DNA from: an uncultured Christensenella sp.
Lineage (GTDB): Bacteria; Bacillota; Clostridia; Christensenellales; Borkfalkiaceae
Direction of reading: 5' to 3'
NCBI GenBank assembly: GCA_910586345.1
Contig: CAJUHC010000004.1
Coordinates: forward strand, 54,881-118,880
Length of the DNA stretch: 64,000 bases
Shown here: one piece after another, positions 1-8,265 of the stretch
How positions within the stretch are numbered: position 1 is the first letter of the stretch
Layout of the letters: each line of letters opens with the position of its first letter
Notes under the pieces: generated by a model
The model's input: only the letters and a program-made list of their open reading frames with translations
Told to the model about the DNA's origin: nothing
Databases searched by the model: none
Position numbers and translations under genes: made by a program

Positions 1-521
1 AATTATTCGTTACAAGGCAGTCCACGCGAGAATTTTCAGACGAGCCTGTAAAAGACTGCGAACTCGAACGTATTTGCAGGTTGGCGACTCTCGCCCCCTC
101 CGCCGTCAACGGTCAGCCTTATAAGCTTTACGCAATAAACGGTGAAAAAGCTAAGCTGTTCGCCAAAAATATACAAACCAACGGCGCGAACAAATGGGCG
201 GACTCCGCAACGGCTTATATTGTAATTCAGCAAACCGAACCCGTAAAAATCGAACGCGGGACGAGAACGGTTTCAAACGAACCGTTTATCGCAAACGATA
301 TAGGAATTTTAACTGCGTATATAGCGCTCGCCGCCGAGGATACGGATATACAAAGCTGTATCGCCGGACTGCGTGACGAAAAAGGTATTGCGGAATTTCT
401 GGGTCTTCCTGACGGTACGAGATTTCCGCTCGTCGTCGCGCTCGGACATAAAGCCGAAGGCTATCCTTTACGCGATAAAGTCCGCCGTCCTTTTGAAGAT
501 ACTTATACGCTGATAAAATAA
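1..521 (+). CDS. Nitroreductase family protein (5' end cut by window)
   Basis: The reading frame is open from base 3 to the stop at 521 and enters the window without a start, so the N-terminus is missing. The first visible residues, RQSTREFSDEPV followed by LATLAPSAVNGQP, match the FMN-contacting start of the nitroreductase fold (RRSxRxFxxxPV...APSAxNxQPW). The later stretch GLPDGTRFPLVVALGHKAEG resembles the C-terminal part where these enzymes end in a GyP-type loop. About 172 residues are visible, near full length for the family, so probably only a short N-terminal piece is lost. Family members are FMN-dependent NAD(P)H oxidoreductases; the physiological substrate cannot be told. The gene converges with the dehydratase-type gene to its right and ends at a shared hairpin terminator. 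Confidence 0.85.
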   Translation, partial: LFVTRQSTREFSDEPVKDCELERICRLATLAPSAVNGQPYKLYAINGEKAKLFAKNIQTNGANKWADSATAYIVIQQTEPVKIERGTRTVSNEPFIANDIGILTAYIALAAEDTDIQSCIAGLRDEKGIAEFLGLPDGTRFPLVVALGHKAEGYPLRDKVRRPFEDTYTLIK

Positions 522-561
522 AATTTTTTCGTTTCCGAACAAACGAGACCCAAAGCAAAAA

Positions 562-604
562 TAAAACGGTTCACGGGTAAATTATCCGTGAACCGTTTTA
601 TTTA
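562..604. terminator. Bidirectional intrinsic terminator
   Basis: A perfect 14-bp inverted repeat, arms 563-576 (AAAACGGTTCACGG) and 586-599, with a 9-nt loop, is flanked by A and T runs on both sides. It lies between the convergent nitroreductase gene and the DUF2229-like gene and can stop transcription from either side. Confidence 0.9.
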
Positions 605-623
605 TAAATTGTTGGCAAGCCCG

Positions 624-1883
624 TCAAAGGTTAAGTTTATCCCGAGCGGTAGCGAGCATAAGTTTAATTCTGTTCTCCTGATTTACTTTTGTCGCAGACG
701 GGTCGTAATCGACCGCGACGATATTGCTGTCGGGATAAATATTTTTCAAAGTACGTATTGTACCTTTGCCGACTATATGGTTGGGCAGACATCCGAACGG
801 CTGGGCGCAGATTATATTCGGTACACCCGTTTCGCAAAACGATGCGATTTCTGCCGGAATAAGCCATCCTTCTCCCATTTTTGCGCCCTGATTTATAATG
901 CGGTCGGCGCATTTTCTAAGATGCTCCATTTCGTGGATAGGCATAAAAGCGCCCTGTTTTTCAAACAGTTTTTTGACGTTGCGCTGCATCTTATGCAGGA
1001 TTCTGTAAACTAATTTATATATGAATCCCGACTTTTTATGATGTCCGTACATCTCGTGTTCGTTTACGTAGTTTACGACCATAAACAGTATAAAGTCAAA
1101 GAGCGTGGGAACTACGGGTTCGCAACCCTCCGAAATAAGAAACTTTTCGAGGTTGTTGTTCGCAAGATAAGAATACTTCACGTAAATTTCGCCGACTATT
1201 CCGACCTTTATCTTCTTTTCGCCCGTCCGCTTTACTTGCGCAAATCTCTCTATTATATACCGGCAGATTTTTTTGTACTTCGCATAACCGCCTTTTTTGA
1301 ATTTTGCGAGTACGTAATCGAGTATTTCGTCGCGCGCCGAATCCGCCGAACCTTTTTCAGCCTCGTAAGGTTTTGTCTGGTTATAACACCACATCATAGT
1401 ATCGCCGTAAATTATAGCGAACGCAAGTTTTAAAAAGAGCTTCGCACCCACGTTGAACGACGATTCTTTTTCAAGTCCCGAAAAATTGAGCGAAACAACG
1501 GGAACGTTCGGAAAATCTATTTTAACGGCTTTTCTGACAAGCGGTAAATAATTCGATGCTCTGCACCCGCCGCCCGTCTGAGTAATCATAAGCGCGGTAT
1601 GCTCCAAATCGTATTTACCGCTTTTAAGAGCGTCGATATACTGCCCGACAACGCAAAGACAGGGATAACACGTATCGTTATGAACGTGTTTCAGCCCCTC
1701 GTCTATAACGTTACGCGAATCGTTCGTCAGTACTTCTATGTCGTACCCTTCCATTTTCAACAATTCCTGTATTATGAGAAAATGCCACGGAAGCATATTC
1801 GGCACGAGTATTTTGTGAGTTGATTTCATAGACTTGTCCCACTTGGGATAGTCGTTTGTATAATCGGTAATTTTCTCTTCCAT
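624..1883 (-). CDS. DUF2229-like / 2-hydroxyacyl-CoA dehydratase-type component
   Basis: About 419 residues. The protein carries cysteine motifs typical of the HgdB-like/DUF2229 superfamily that binds Fe-S clusters: NDTCYPCLCVVGQ near residue 70, TQTGGGCRASNY near 105, and AQPFGCLPNH near 365. It follows the large activase gene with essentially no gap: TTG at 1889 would overlap the upstream stop in a TTGA arrangement, while ATG at 1883 lies 2 nt after it. I chose the ATG; neither has a clear Shine-Dalgarno sequence. Known relatives are electron-accepting components reduced by an ATP-driven activase, including 2-hydroxyacyl-CoA dehydratases and double-cubane-cluster proteins. The substrate is not known and no acyl-CoA pathway gene is nearby, so calling it a dehydratase subunit would be over-reach. 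Confidence 0.75.
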   Translation of the reverse strand: MEEKITDYTNDYPKWDKSMKSTHKILVPNMLPWHFLIIQELLKMEGYDIEVLTNDSRNVIDEGLKHVHNDTCYPCLCVVGQYIDALKSGKYDLEHTALMITQTGGGCRASNYLPLVRKAVKIDFPNVPVVSLNFSGLEKESSFNVGAKLFLKLAFAIIYGDTMMWCYNQTKPYEAEKGSADSARDEILDYVLAKFKKGGYAKYKKICRYIIERFAQVKRTGEKKIKVGIVGEIYVKYSYLANNNLEKFLISEGCEPVVPTLFDFILFMVVNYVNEHEMYGHHKKSGFIYKLVYRILHKMQRNVKKLFEKQGAFMPIHEMEHLRKCADRIINQGAKMGEGWLIPAEIASFCETGVPNIICAQPFGCLPNHIVGKGTIRTLKNIYPDSNIVAVDYDPSATKVNQENRIKLMLATARDKLNL

Positions 1884-1885
1884 AA

Positions 1886-4813
1886 TCAAATAATTCGTTT
1901 TTTTGTTTCTTCAATCGCGGCGAGTAAGCTTCTCAATCTGATTTTTACTACTCCGAGATTGTTTATCTCGTCGATTTTAATCTGAGTATACAGTTTACCG
2001 TTTTTCTCTAAAATCGAACGCACTTCGTCCGACGTTATGGCGTCGAGTCCGCAACCGAACGAGACGAGCTGTACGAGATTTACGTTTTCGTGTTTAGAGG
2101 CAAAATCGGCGGCGCGGTAAAGTCTTGCGTGATAAGTCCACTGGTTCAATACGTTGACTTTAACTTTTTCGGTTTTATCGAATATACTGTCTTCCGAAAG
2201 AACGGCAAGTCCGAGCGACGTCAATAACTTGTTGATGCCGTGGTTGATTTCGCTGTCGAGGTGATAAGGTCTTCCGGCAAGAATTATTACCTGTTTATTT
2301 TCGGCGGCGGCTTTTTTAAGTATTTCTTCCGCCTTGTTTTTTATGTCCGTATGATAAGCTTCGAGCCTTGCAAACCCCTCTTCGAGTCCCTTAGCGATTT
2401 CGCGCTTACGAACTCCGTATTTTGCGAAAACGGAGTAAAGTCTTTTTACTGCGTTAGAACGCATATTCAAATCGAGATAAGGCATTATAAAATTATCGTC
2501 GTTCAGCCTTTCGTTATTTGCTTTCAAAAGTTCCGGATAATATGCGACTACGGGGCAGTTATAATGGTTTGAAGAACAGTGTTCGTCTATATTATAACTT
2601 TCGCAGGGCAGAAAAATAAAATCCGCGCCGTTATCGAGCAGGCTTTCAATATGACCGTGCATTAATTTAGCAGGATAACAGGCCGTATCCGAAGCGACGG
2701 TATGCTGACCTTTGAAATATAAATTTCTCGACGACTTTTCGGAAAGCACTACCTCGAAACCTATGCTCTCGAAAAATCCCGCCCACAGCGGAAGCTGTTC
2801 GTACATTATAAGCTGTAAAGGAAGTCCTGCTTTCCCGCGCTTGCCTTTAACGCCCTTTACGGACTCCGAAAGCCTTGCCTGTTTATATGTAAATATGTCC
2901 ATTTCCGAAGAAGCGGCGGGCAGCCCTGCACCCCTTTCGCACTTATTGCCGGAAACGTATTTCCTTCCGTCGCCGAAAGAGATTATGTTTATATTGCAGT
3001 TAGAAGTACAGCCGCGGCAGTTTGCGGATTTAGAAGCGTAATTGAATTTTTCCAGTTCCTCGGGACCGAGCGTAGTGCTTTCGCCGGAAATATTCTCCAT
3101 AGCGTATAGCGCCGCGCCGAACGCGCCCATAAGTCCGGCTATACCGGGACGAATCACCTGTTTGCCCGTTTCTTTTTCAAACGAACGCAAAACAGCGTCG
3201 TTCAAGAACGTACCGCCCTGAACGACGATATTCTCCCCGAGCTCGTCCGCGCTCGACGCCCTTATTACTTTATAGATTGCGTTCTTTACTATCGACGAAG
3301 AGAGTCCGGCGGAAATGTCGTCCACTCCCGCTCCTTCTTTCTGTGCCTGTTTTACCGCGCTGTTCATAAATACGGTACAGCGGGAACCGAGCTCTACGGG
3401 GTGCTTCGCGTACAATCCTTCCTGAGAAAACTTATCTATCTCTATTCCCATTGCGCGCGCAAACGTCTGTATGAAAGAACCGCAGCCCGACGAACAAGCC
3501 TCGTTGAGCATAATAGAATCTATTGCGCCGTTTTTGATTTTAAAACATTTTATATCCTGTCCGCCTATATCGATGATAAAATCGACTTTCGGATTGAAAT
3601 GTAACGCGGCTTTGAAGTGCGCGACCGTTTCGACGATTCCGAAATCGGCTTTTAGCGCACTTTTTATAAGGTCTTCTCCGTAGCCCGTCACGGCGCTTGC
3701 ACGGATTTTTATTCTGTTGCCGCCGAGGGCGTAAATTTCTTTAAGTTTTGAAATAATAACGTCGAGAGGCTGCCCGTTATTCGACTGGTAATGCGAATAA
3801 AGTATACGGCAGTCGGGAGTTATAAGCATTAGTTTCGTAGTCGTCGAACCGGAGTCTACGCCGAGATAACAGTCGCCCGTATAATTCTCGATTTCGGCGA
3901 ATTTCAAATCCGTCGCACGGTGCCGTTTTACGAATTCGGTATATTCTTCCTTGCTCAGAAAAAGCGGTTCGCCAGTGATAATCTCGTCGCTTTCGCGTAC
4001 GCTTTCGACTTTCGAAATAATTTCGTCGATATTTTCGGAATTTACGCCGACCGAACCGAGAGCCGCGCCGATAGACATAAAACAAGGCGCGTCTTCAGGA
4101 AACACCGCGTTGTCTTCCGTGAGATTTAAAGTGGTTACGAAAGCTTTTCTCAAAGCTTTCAAAAAGTGCAAAGGTCCGCCCAAAAACAATACTTTGCCTT
4201 TAATTCGTCTGCCCTGCGCAAGTCCCGAAACCGTCTGGTCTACAACAGCCTGAAAAATCGAGGCGGCTATATCCTCCTTGCTCGCGCCCTGATTAATCAA
4301 AGGCTGAACGTCCGATTTTGCAAAAACTCCGCAACGCGACGCTATAGGATAAGTTTTTCGAGATTTAAGCGCGTATTCGTCCATTTCCGTTACGCTGATA
4401 TTTAAAAGCGTCGCCATCTGGTCTATAAAAGCGCCCGTACCGCCGGCACAGCTTCCGTTCATACGCTGTTCCGTACCGCCGGTAATGAAAATGATTTTTG
4501 CGTCCTCCCCGCCCAATTCAACGGCCGCATCCGCGTCCGGATAATATTTTCTTATAGCGATAAAGGCAGCCTGAACCTCCTGTACGAAGTTCAGTCCGCT
4601 TCTCTGTGAAAGACCCAATCCCGCGCTTCCGGTTATGCTTACCGAATAATCGCCGCCGAATTTTTTGCGCAAATTTTTGAGTTCGTTTAAAACAGTTTCT
4701 TTTACGCGCGCGAAATGACGGACATAGGATTTATAAATAATTTTCCTGTTTTCGTCGATTACGCTGACCTTTACCGTAGTCGAACCGACGTCGATACCCA
4801 TTAAATTTGTCAT
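1886..4813 (-). CDS. Two-module BadF/HgdC-type ATP-dependent activase fused to DUF2229 domain
   Basis: A 975-residue protein made of two ASKHA ATPase modules and a C-terminal DUF2229 region. Module 1 (about residues 3-265) starts with GIDVGSTTVK and has the bridging cysteines C122 (SCAGGTGAF) and C161 (SRCGVF). Module 2 (about 315-575) starts with GVDSGSTTTK and has C440/C444 (EACSSGCGSF) and C479 (GSRCTVF). A four-cysteine cluster (ANCRGCTSNC) opens the C-terminal part near 598, with a further DTACYPAK motif later. In classic activases a homodimer holds one [4Fe-4S] cluster between subunits and couples ATP hydrolysis to low-potential electron transfer; here two modules in one chain could form that cluster internally. 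Its partner gene follows directly. Function in this organism is unproven. Confidence 0.85.
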   Translation of the reverse strand: MTNLMGIDVGSTTVKVSVIDENRKIIYKSYVRHFARVKETVLNELKNLRKKFGGDYSVSITGSAGLGLSQRSGLNFVQEVQAAFIAIRKYYPDADAAVELGGEDAKIIFITGGTEQRMNGSCAGGTGAFIDQMATLLNISVTEMDEYALKSRKTYPIASRCGVFAKSDVQPLINQGASKEDIAASIFQAVVDQTVSGLAQGRRIKGKVLFLGGPLHFLKALRKAFVTTLNLTEDNAVFPEDAPCFMSIGAALGSVGVNSENIDEIISKVESVRESDEIITGEPLFLSKEEYTEFVKRHRATDLKFAEIENYTGDCYLGVDSGSTTTKLMLITPDCRILYSHYQSNNGQPLDVIISKLKEIYALGGNRIKIRASAVTGYGEDLIKSALKADFGIVETVAHFKAALHFNPKVDFIIDIGGQDIKCFKIKNGAIDSIMLNEACSSGCGSFIQTFARAMGIEIDKFSQEGLYAKHPVELGSRCTVFMNSAVKQAQKEGAGVDDISAGLSSSIVKNAIYKVIRASSADELGENIVVQGGTFLNDAVLRSFEKETGKQVIRPGIAGLMGAFGAALYAMENISGESTTLGPEELEKFNYASKSANCRGCTSNCNINIISFGDGRKYVSGNKCERGAGLPAASSEMDIFTYKQARLSESVKGVKGKRGKAGLPLQLIMYEQLPLWAGFFESIGFEVVLSEKSSRNLYFKGQHTVASDTACYPAKLMHGHIESLLDNGADFIFLPCESYNIDEHCSSNHYNCPVVAYYPELLKANNERLNDDNFIMPYLDLNMRSNAVKRLYSVFAKYGVRKREIAKGLEEGFARLEAYHTDIKNKAEEILKKAAAENKQVIILAGRPYHLDSEINHGINKLLTSLGLAVLSEDSIFDKTEKVKVNVLNQWTYHARLYRAADFASKHENVNLVQLVSFGCGLDAITSDEVRSILEKNGKLYTQIKIDEINNLGVVKIRLRSLLAAIEETKKRII

Positions 4814-4845
4814 TTGCTTATCCGATAATTTCTTTTAATGTATTC

Positions 4846-4874
4846 ATTATAACACAACCGATAAGCATTTTCAA
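4846..4874 (-). promoter_or_regulatory. Sigma-A promoter of the activase operon
   Basis: On the minus strand TTGAAA (4869-4874) and TATAAT (4846-4851) are 17 bp apart, giving a leader of roughly 25 nt before the ATG at 4813. A 7-bp inverted repeat GCTTATC/GATAAGC (4816-4822 and 4860-4866) flanks the -10 box and could be a regulator site, which is speculative. Confidence 0.75.
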
Positions 4875-4916
4875 ATTTATTGATAAGAAAATACTGTAAA
4901 AATTTAAGTCTTATTA

Positions 4917-5171
4917 TTAATTACTTTTATGCAGATATTTATTTTTCGTGGCGATTCCGCCCCTTATATGTCTTTCGGATAAGTTTTTGTTCAATACTCC
5001 GCGAACGTCGGTAAACAAAGATTTGTCGATATTTCTCAAACGTTCGGTTACGTCTTTATGTACGGTTGATTTTGAAATATTGAAGTGCAGCGCCGCCGCG
5101 CGCACGGTTGAATTGGTTTCTATTATATATTTTCCCTCTTTTATTACTCTTTCTGCGATATAGTCGTACAT
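4917..5171 (-). CDS. spoIIID: Sporulation transcription factor SpoIIID
   Basis: An 84-residue DNA-binding protein. It has the family's diagnostic pattern: start MYDYIAERVIKEGKYI, helix-turn-helix NISKSTVHKDVTERL, and the C-terminal basic helix with ERHIRGGIATKNKY, closely matching Bacillus SpoIIID (about 93 residues). The ATG at 5171 is preferred because GGAGGTG sits 6 nt upstream; a GTG nine bases earlier lies inside that Shine-Dalgarno sequence. In Bacillus and Clostridium this protein acts in the mother cell under sigma-E and switches genes before sigma-K takes over. Its presence shows the organism belongs to a spore-forming lineage. It stands alone between the activase operon and the GH3 operon. 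Confidence 0.95.
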   Translation of the reverse strand: MYDYIAERVIKEGKYIIETNSTVRAAALHFNISKSTVHKDVTERLRNIDKSLFTDVRGVLNKNLSERHIRGGIATKNKYLHKSN

Positions 5172-5194
5172 AATTCGCACCTCCGCGTACTAAA

Positions 5195-5224
5195 ATAATA
5201 TGCCGTTTAAGGTCGTTATATGCC
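5195..5224 (-). promoter_or_regulatory. Candidate sigma-E promoter of spoIIID
   Basis: Upstream of spoIIID the minus strand reads GGCATATA (5217-5224), a 14-bp spacer, then CATATTAT (5195-5202). This resembles the Bacillus sigma-E pattern of an ATATT-type -35 and CATACAAT -10. spoIIID is a classic sigma-E gene. The predicted start point lies just before the Shine-Dalgarno sequence. Confidence 0.5.
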
Positions 5225-5257
5225 GAAATATGGTTTATAAGAGCGTTTTTAAACGAA

Positions 5258-5292
5258 AAACGGGACTTACAAATTTGCAAGTCCCGTTCTTC
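5258..5292 (-). terminator. Terminator of the GH3 operon
   Basis: Arms AACGGGACTT (5259-5268) and AAGTCCCGTT (5279-5288) form a strong stem. On the minus strand it is followed by a T-rich run. It lies just downstream of the second GH3 gene and before the spoIIID promoter. Confidence 0.8.
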
Positions 5293-5325
5293 ATATTGGA
5301 GAAAAAAACGAATAATCCTATTTAT

Positions 5326-8262
5326 TTATTCATTACCGTTCGCGCCGTCAGCAACTGCGGCTTCTTTCTGCCCGTCTGCCGTTTCCGATACAGTCAAAGC
5401 GTTTACGCGTTTTTTTGCGCCGAGGATAACGAATACTCCCCAGACTGCAAGTCCGATAGAAATAACTACCATAATTACTATAGCGGTTATAAGCCAAGCG
5501 GGTAATAAATAATATTTTGCCTTAGCATTCATAGAATTGCTCAGCGATACCGTATAAAGAATATTTTTAGAAGCTCTGCGGAGCACTGTCAAATCCGCGT
5601 TGGAATTCGCGTCCACGTTCTGCCATCTTCTATCGGCAAGAGTGCTGAGATTTAAATCGCCGCCCGCATAAATCATTTGTTTGGGATTCATATATCTGTT
5701 CGTATTGAAATCGCAGATTACGGTGCCCTTGAAACCCCATTCATCTCTCAGAACGGTTGTCAGCAGTCTGTAATCTCCGCCCGCCCAGGTTCCACCGAGG
5801 CGATTGAACGAGGACATAATGCCCGTCGCTTCGCCGTCTTTGACCGCAATCTCGAAAGGTTTAAGATATATTTCCCTAAGCGACTGTTCGTTCAGCCAAG
5901 TGCAAAGTCCCGTAAGAGAACGATGCGTTTCCTGGTCGTTGGCGACGAAGTGTTTCATATAACAATACACTCCTTTGCTCGCCGCGCCCTTTATTTCCGC
6001 AGCCGCCATAACTCCGGAAATAAATCCGTCTTCCGAAAAATACTCGAAATTTCTACCGCCGAACGCAGTCCTGTGTATATTCGCCGCGGGAGCGTACCAT
6101 CCGCTGTACGGCGTTCCGTCGCCCTGCGCGTTACCCCAAAGCCCTTCTTCGCCTACGCTCTGTCCGAGTTTATAAATTAAATCGACGTTCCAGGTCGAAG
6201 CCATAACGACTTCCGACGCGTAAGCGCAGGTAAGATATATTGTATCTTCACCCATAAAGATTGTGAAACCCGCGGGACCGTCCGCATCCGTCGTCTGGTT
6301 TTTCTCGATTTTGCTTATCGGCTGGGTATTGAACGCTCCTCTGCCGACGAGTTTAACCATATCGTCTACGGTAAGACTGTCCAGAATAGCTTCCCATCTC
6401 TCATCATCGTAACCTTTGTAATCTTCCGAGTAAACCAAATCGAACATTGTTACCGTTACGGGCGCGCCCGTAACGACGGGTTTATCGAAAGTTTCGGGAT
6501 TGTTATGCTTGGTTCCGCTTATCGAATCGATAAATGCTTTATCTTTTATTCTCGACTCGTAAGCAGGTTTCTGCGGCCAGGTTCCTTCCCAATCGCTTCT
6601 GGACAGAACGGTTTCGAGTTCGTCGTCGATACCTCCGTTAGAGTCCGTCTTATCGAATACGTTGGTTACCGTAGTCTGCGTCTTACCGTCCTTTTCGAAC
6701 TTGTAATCTTCCGTAAGATTTAAAGTAAAAGTATCTATCGCGTTATGAGCGTCCGAACCGAGCGTAAACACGTAATCTCCGTGTTCTAAAAGATAACCTT
6801 TATAACCGTCTATAACCTTGCCTTCGTGGTCGTACGAAGCGAACGAATAAGGGTCGATTTCGATTGTTACGGTTTCGGATTTACCCTTTTCAAGCTCTTC
6901 GGTCTTGGCAAAACCGCAAAGAACTTTGTGCGCCTTTTCGACTCCGCCGTAATAAGGAGCCGTGACGTAAACCTGAACAACTTCTTTGCCCGCGATTTTT
7001 TCCGCGGAAATATTCGTCGCTTTAATAGAAAGACTAATCTTTTCCGTCGGGACGAGTTTATCTCCGAGTTTGTCTTTATCGACTATTTCGCAACTGAAAT
7101 CGGAATACGAAAGCCCGTAACCGAAAGGATAGACTACACTTTCTTTGTACCATTCCTCGCCGTCGGTAAATCCTCTCGTTTCATAGTAGCGGTATCCTAC
7201 GTAAATACCTTCTTCATAGCTTACGAAATAACCCTCCGCGTAATATTCCTTATCGTCGCTATCGTAAACCAAGTAAGCGTCGCCGTCTTTTTCGCCGTTA
7301 GTTCCGAAATTAACTGCCGCGGGAGCCGCGAGAAGGTCCGCAGCCCACGTATCGACGGTTCTGCCCGAAGGATTGACTTTACCGTTCAGAATTCTGCCGA
7401 GCGCGTTTATACCGGAATTGCCGGGCGCGCCTATCCAAAGACAAGCGTCCACGGTACCGTAAACCCCGCTTTCCAGCCAACCGAGCTCCATTACGGCCGC
7501 GGAATTGATTACGATAATAACTTTACCGAACCCTTCCGAAGTTACGTGCTTTATAAGGTCGGCTTCGTTGGGGTCGAGTTCGAGATAATGACGTTTGGAA
7601 TCGTCCGCCGATTGTCTCGGTAAATCAAACCCCTCTCCGCCTATTCTGGAAAGCACTACGATTGCGGCGTCGTTAAAATTTTGATAACTGCTTTTAACGC
7701 CGTCGTTATAAGACGACGCAGGCGTTTCACCCGTTATGATATCGACGTCGGCGCCCGAATCGAGGTCTTTGGAATTTTCGGGACGGGGCGCACCGCTGCG
7801 TTTGTTGTCTTTATAAAATTTTTCAAGAGTATCGTTTACGATAAAGCCCTCTTCTCTCAGACTGTCGTACAGACCGACTTTGCCGTTATTGTTGCCGCCG
7901 CCGGAACCCGAACCGCCGTAAACAAGATTGACCGAATTTTTACCGAACACGCTTATTTTTGCCCTTTCGTTAAGCGGTAAAGCATCATTCGCGTTTTTGA
8001 GAAGAACGGAGCCTTCCTCGCAAATTTCTTCGTTTACTTCATTGGCGTTTTTAAACGCGTCTTTCTTGCTGTTTGTCTTAGCAACGAACTTAGCGTCGTA
8101 ACCGTCGTCGTATACGGCTATTTCCCTGCCGAGTACACTCTTTATCACGTCGTAAAGAGCGGTTCCCGCAACGGTTCCTGCAACTATCATAAAGGCAAGC
8201 AACGCACAGGTTACGGATAACCATATACGGAAAAGTCTGTCTTTAAAATATTTTTTTAACAT
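5326..8262 (-). CDS. Membrane-anchored GH3 family glycosidase with swapped domain order
   Basis: A 978-residue protein with the GH3 parts in reverse order. The alpha/beta C-type domain comes first (EEGSVLLKNANDALPL at 82-97, EGFD at 210), then a fibronectin-III-like domain (YPFGYGLSYSDF near 378, GKEVVQVYV near 425), then the TIM-barrel catalytic domain from about 625. The barrel has DADGPAGF, GRNFEYFSED, the KH pair at 770-771 (YMKHFVANDQE) and the likely nucleophile D851 in VICDFN. Swapped GH3 enzymes are known, for example from Butyrivibrio. Hydrophobic segments at about 13-37 and 918-948 suggest anchoring at both ends with the enzyme outside. It is the last gene of the operon, 3 nt after the lipoprotein gene, with GGAGT before the ATG. 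Likely a beta-glucosidase or related glycosidase; exact sugar unknown. Confidence 0.9.
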   Translation of the reverse strand: MLKKYFKDRLFRIWLSVTCALLAFMIVAGTVAGTALYDVIKSVLGREIAVYDDGYDAKFVAKTNSKKDAFKNANEVNEEICEEGSVLLKNANDALPLNERAKISVFGKNSVNLVYGGSGSGGGNNNGKVGLYDSLREEGFIVNDTLEKFYKDNKRSGAPRPENSKDLDSGADVDIITGETPASSYNDGVKSSYQNFNDAAIVVLSRIGGEGFDLPRQSADDSKRHYLELDPNEADLIKHVTSEGFGKVIIVINSAAVMELGWLESGVYGTVDACLWIGAPGNSGINALGRILNGKVNPSGRTVDTWAADLLAAPAAVNFGTNGEKDGDAYLVYDSDDKEYYAEGYFVSYEEGIYVGYRYYETRGFTDGEEWYKESVVYPFGYGLSYSDFSCEIVDKDKLGDKLVPTEKISLSIKATNISAEKIAGKEVVQVYVTAPYYGGVEKAHKVLCGFAKTEELEKGKSETVTIEIDPYSFASYDHEGKVIDGYKGYLLEHGDYVFTLGSDAHNAIDTFTLNLTEDYKFEKDGKTQTTVTNVFDKTDSNGGIDDELETVLSRSDWEGTWPQKPAYESRIKDKAFIDSISGTKHNNPETFDKPVVTGAPVTVTMFDLVYSEDYKGYDDERWEAILDSLTVDDMVKLVGRGAFNTQPISKIEKNQTTDADGPAGFTIFMGEDTIYLTCAYASEVVMASTWNVDLIYKLGQSVGEEGLWGNAQGDGTPYSGWYAPAANIHRTAFGGRNFEYFSEDGFISGVMAAAEIKGAASKGVYCYMKHFVANDQETHRSLTGLCTWLNEQSLREIYLKPFEIAVKDGEATGIMSSFNRLGGTWAGGDYRLLTTVLRDEWGFKGTVICDFNTNRYMNPKQMIYAGGDLNLSTLADRRWQNVDANSNADLTVLRRASKNILYTVSLSNSMNAKAKYYLLPAWLITAIVIMVVISIGLAVWGVFVILGAKKRVNALTVSETADGQKEAAVADGANGNE

Positions 8263-8265
8263 TTA

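Noticed and set aside
6826..7623. 265-codon open frame on the + strand opposite a GH3 gene
   Set aside because: It runs antisense to clear GH3 domains, lacks a ribosome site, and its protein is of low-complexity Phe/Arg/Val type, typical of the reverse frame of coding DNA.
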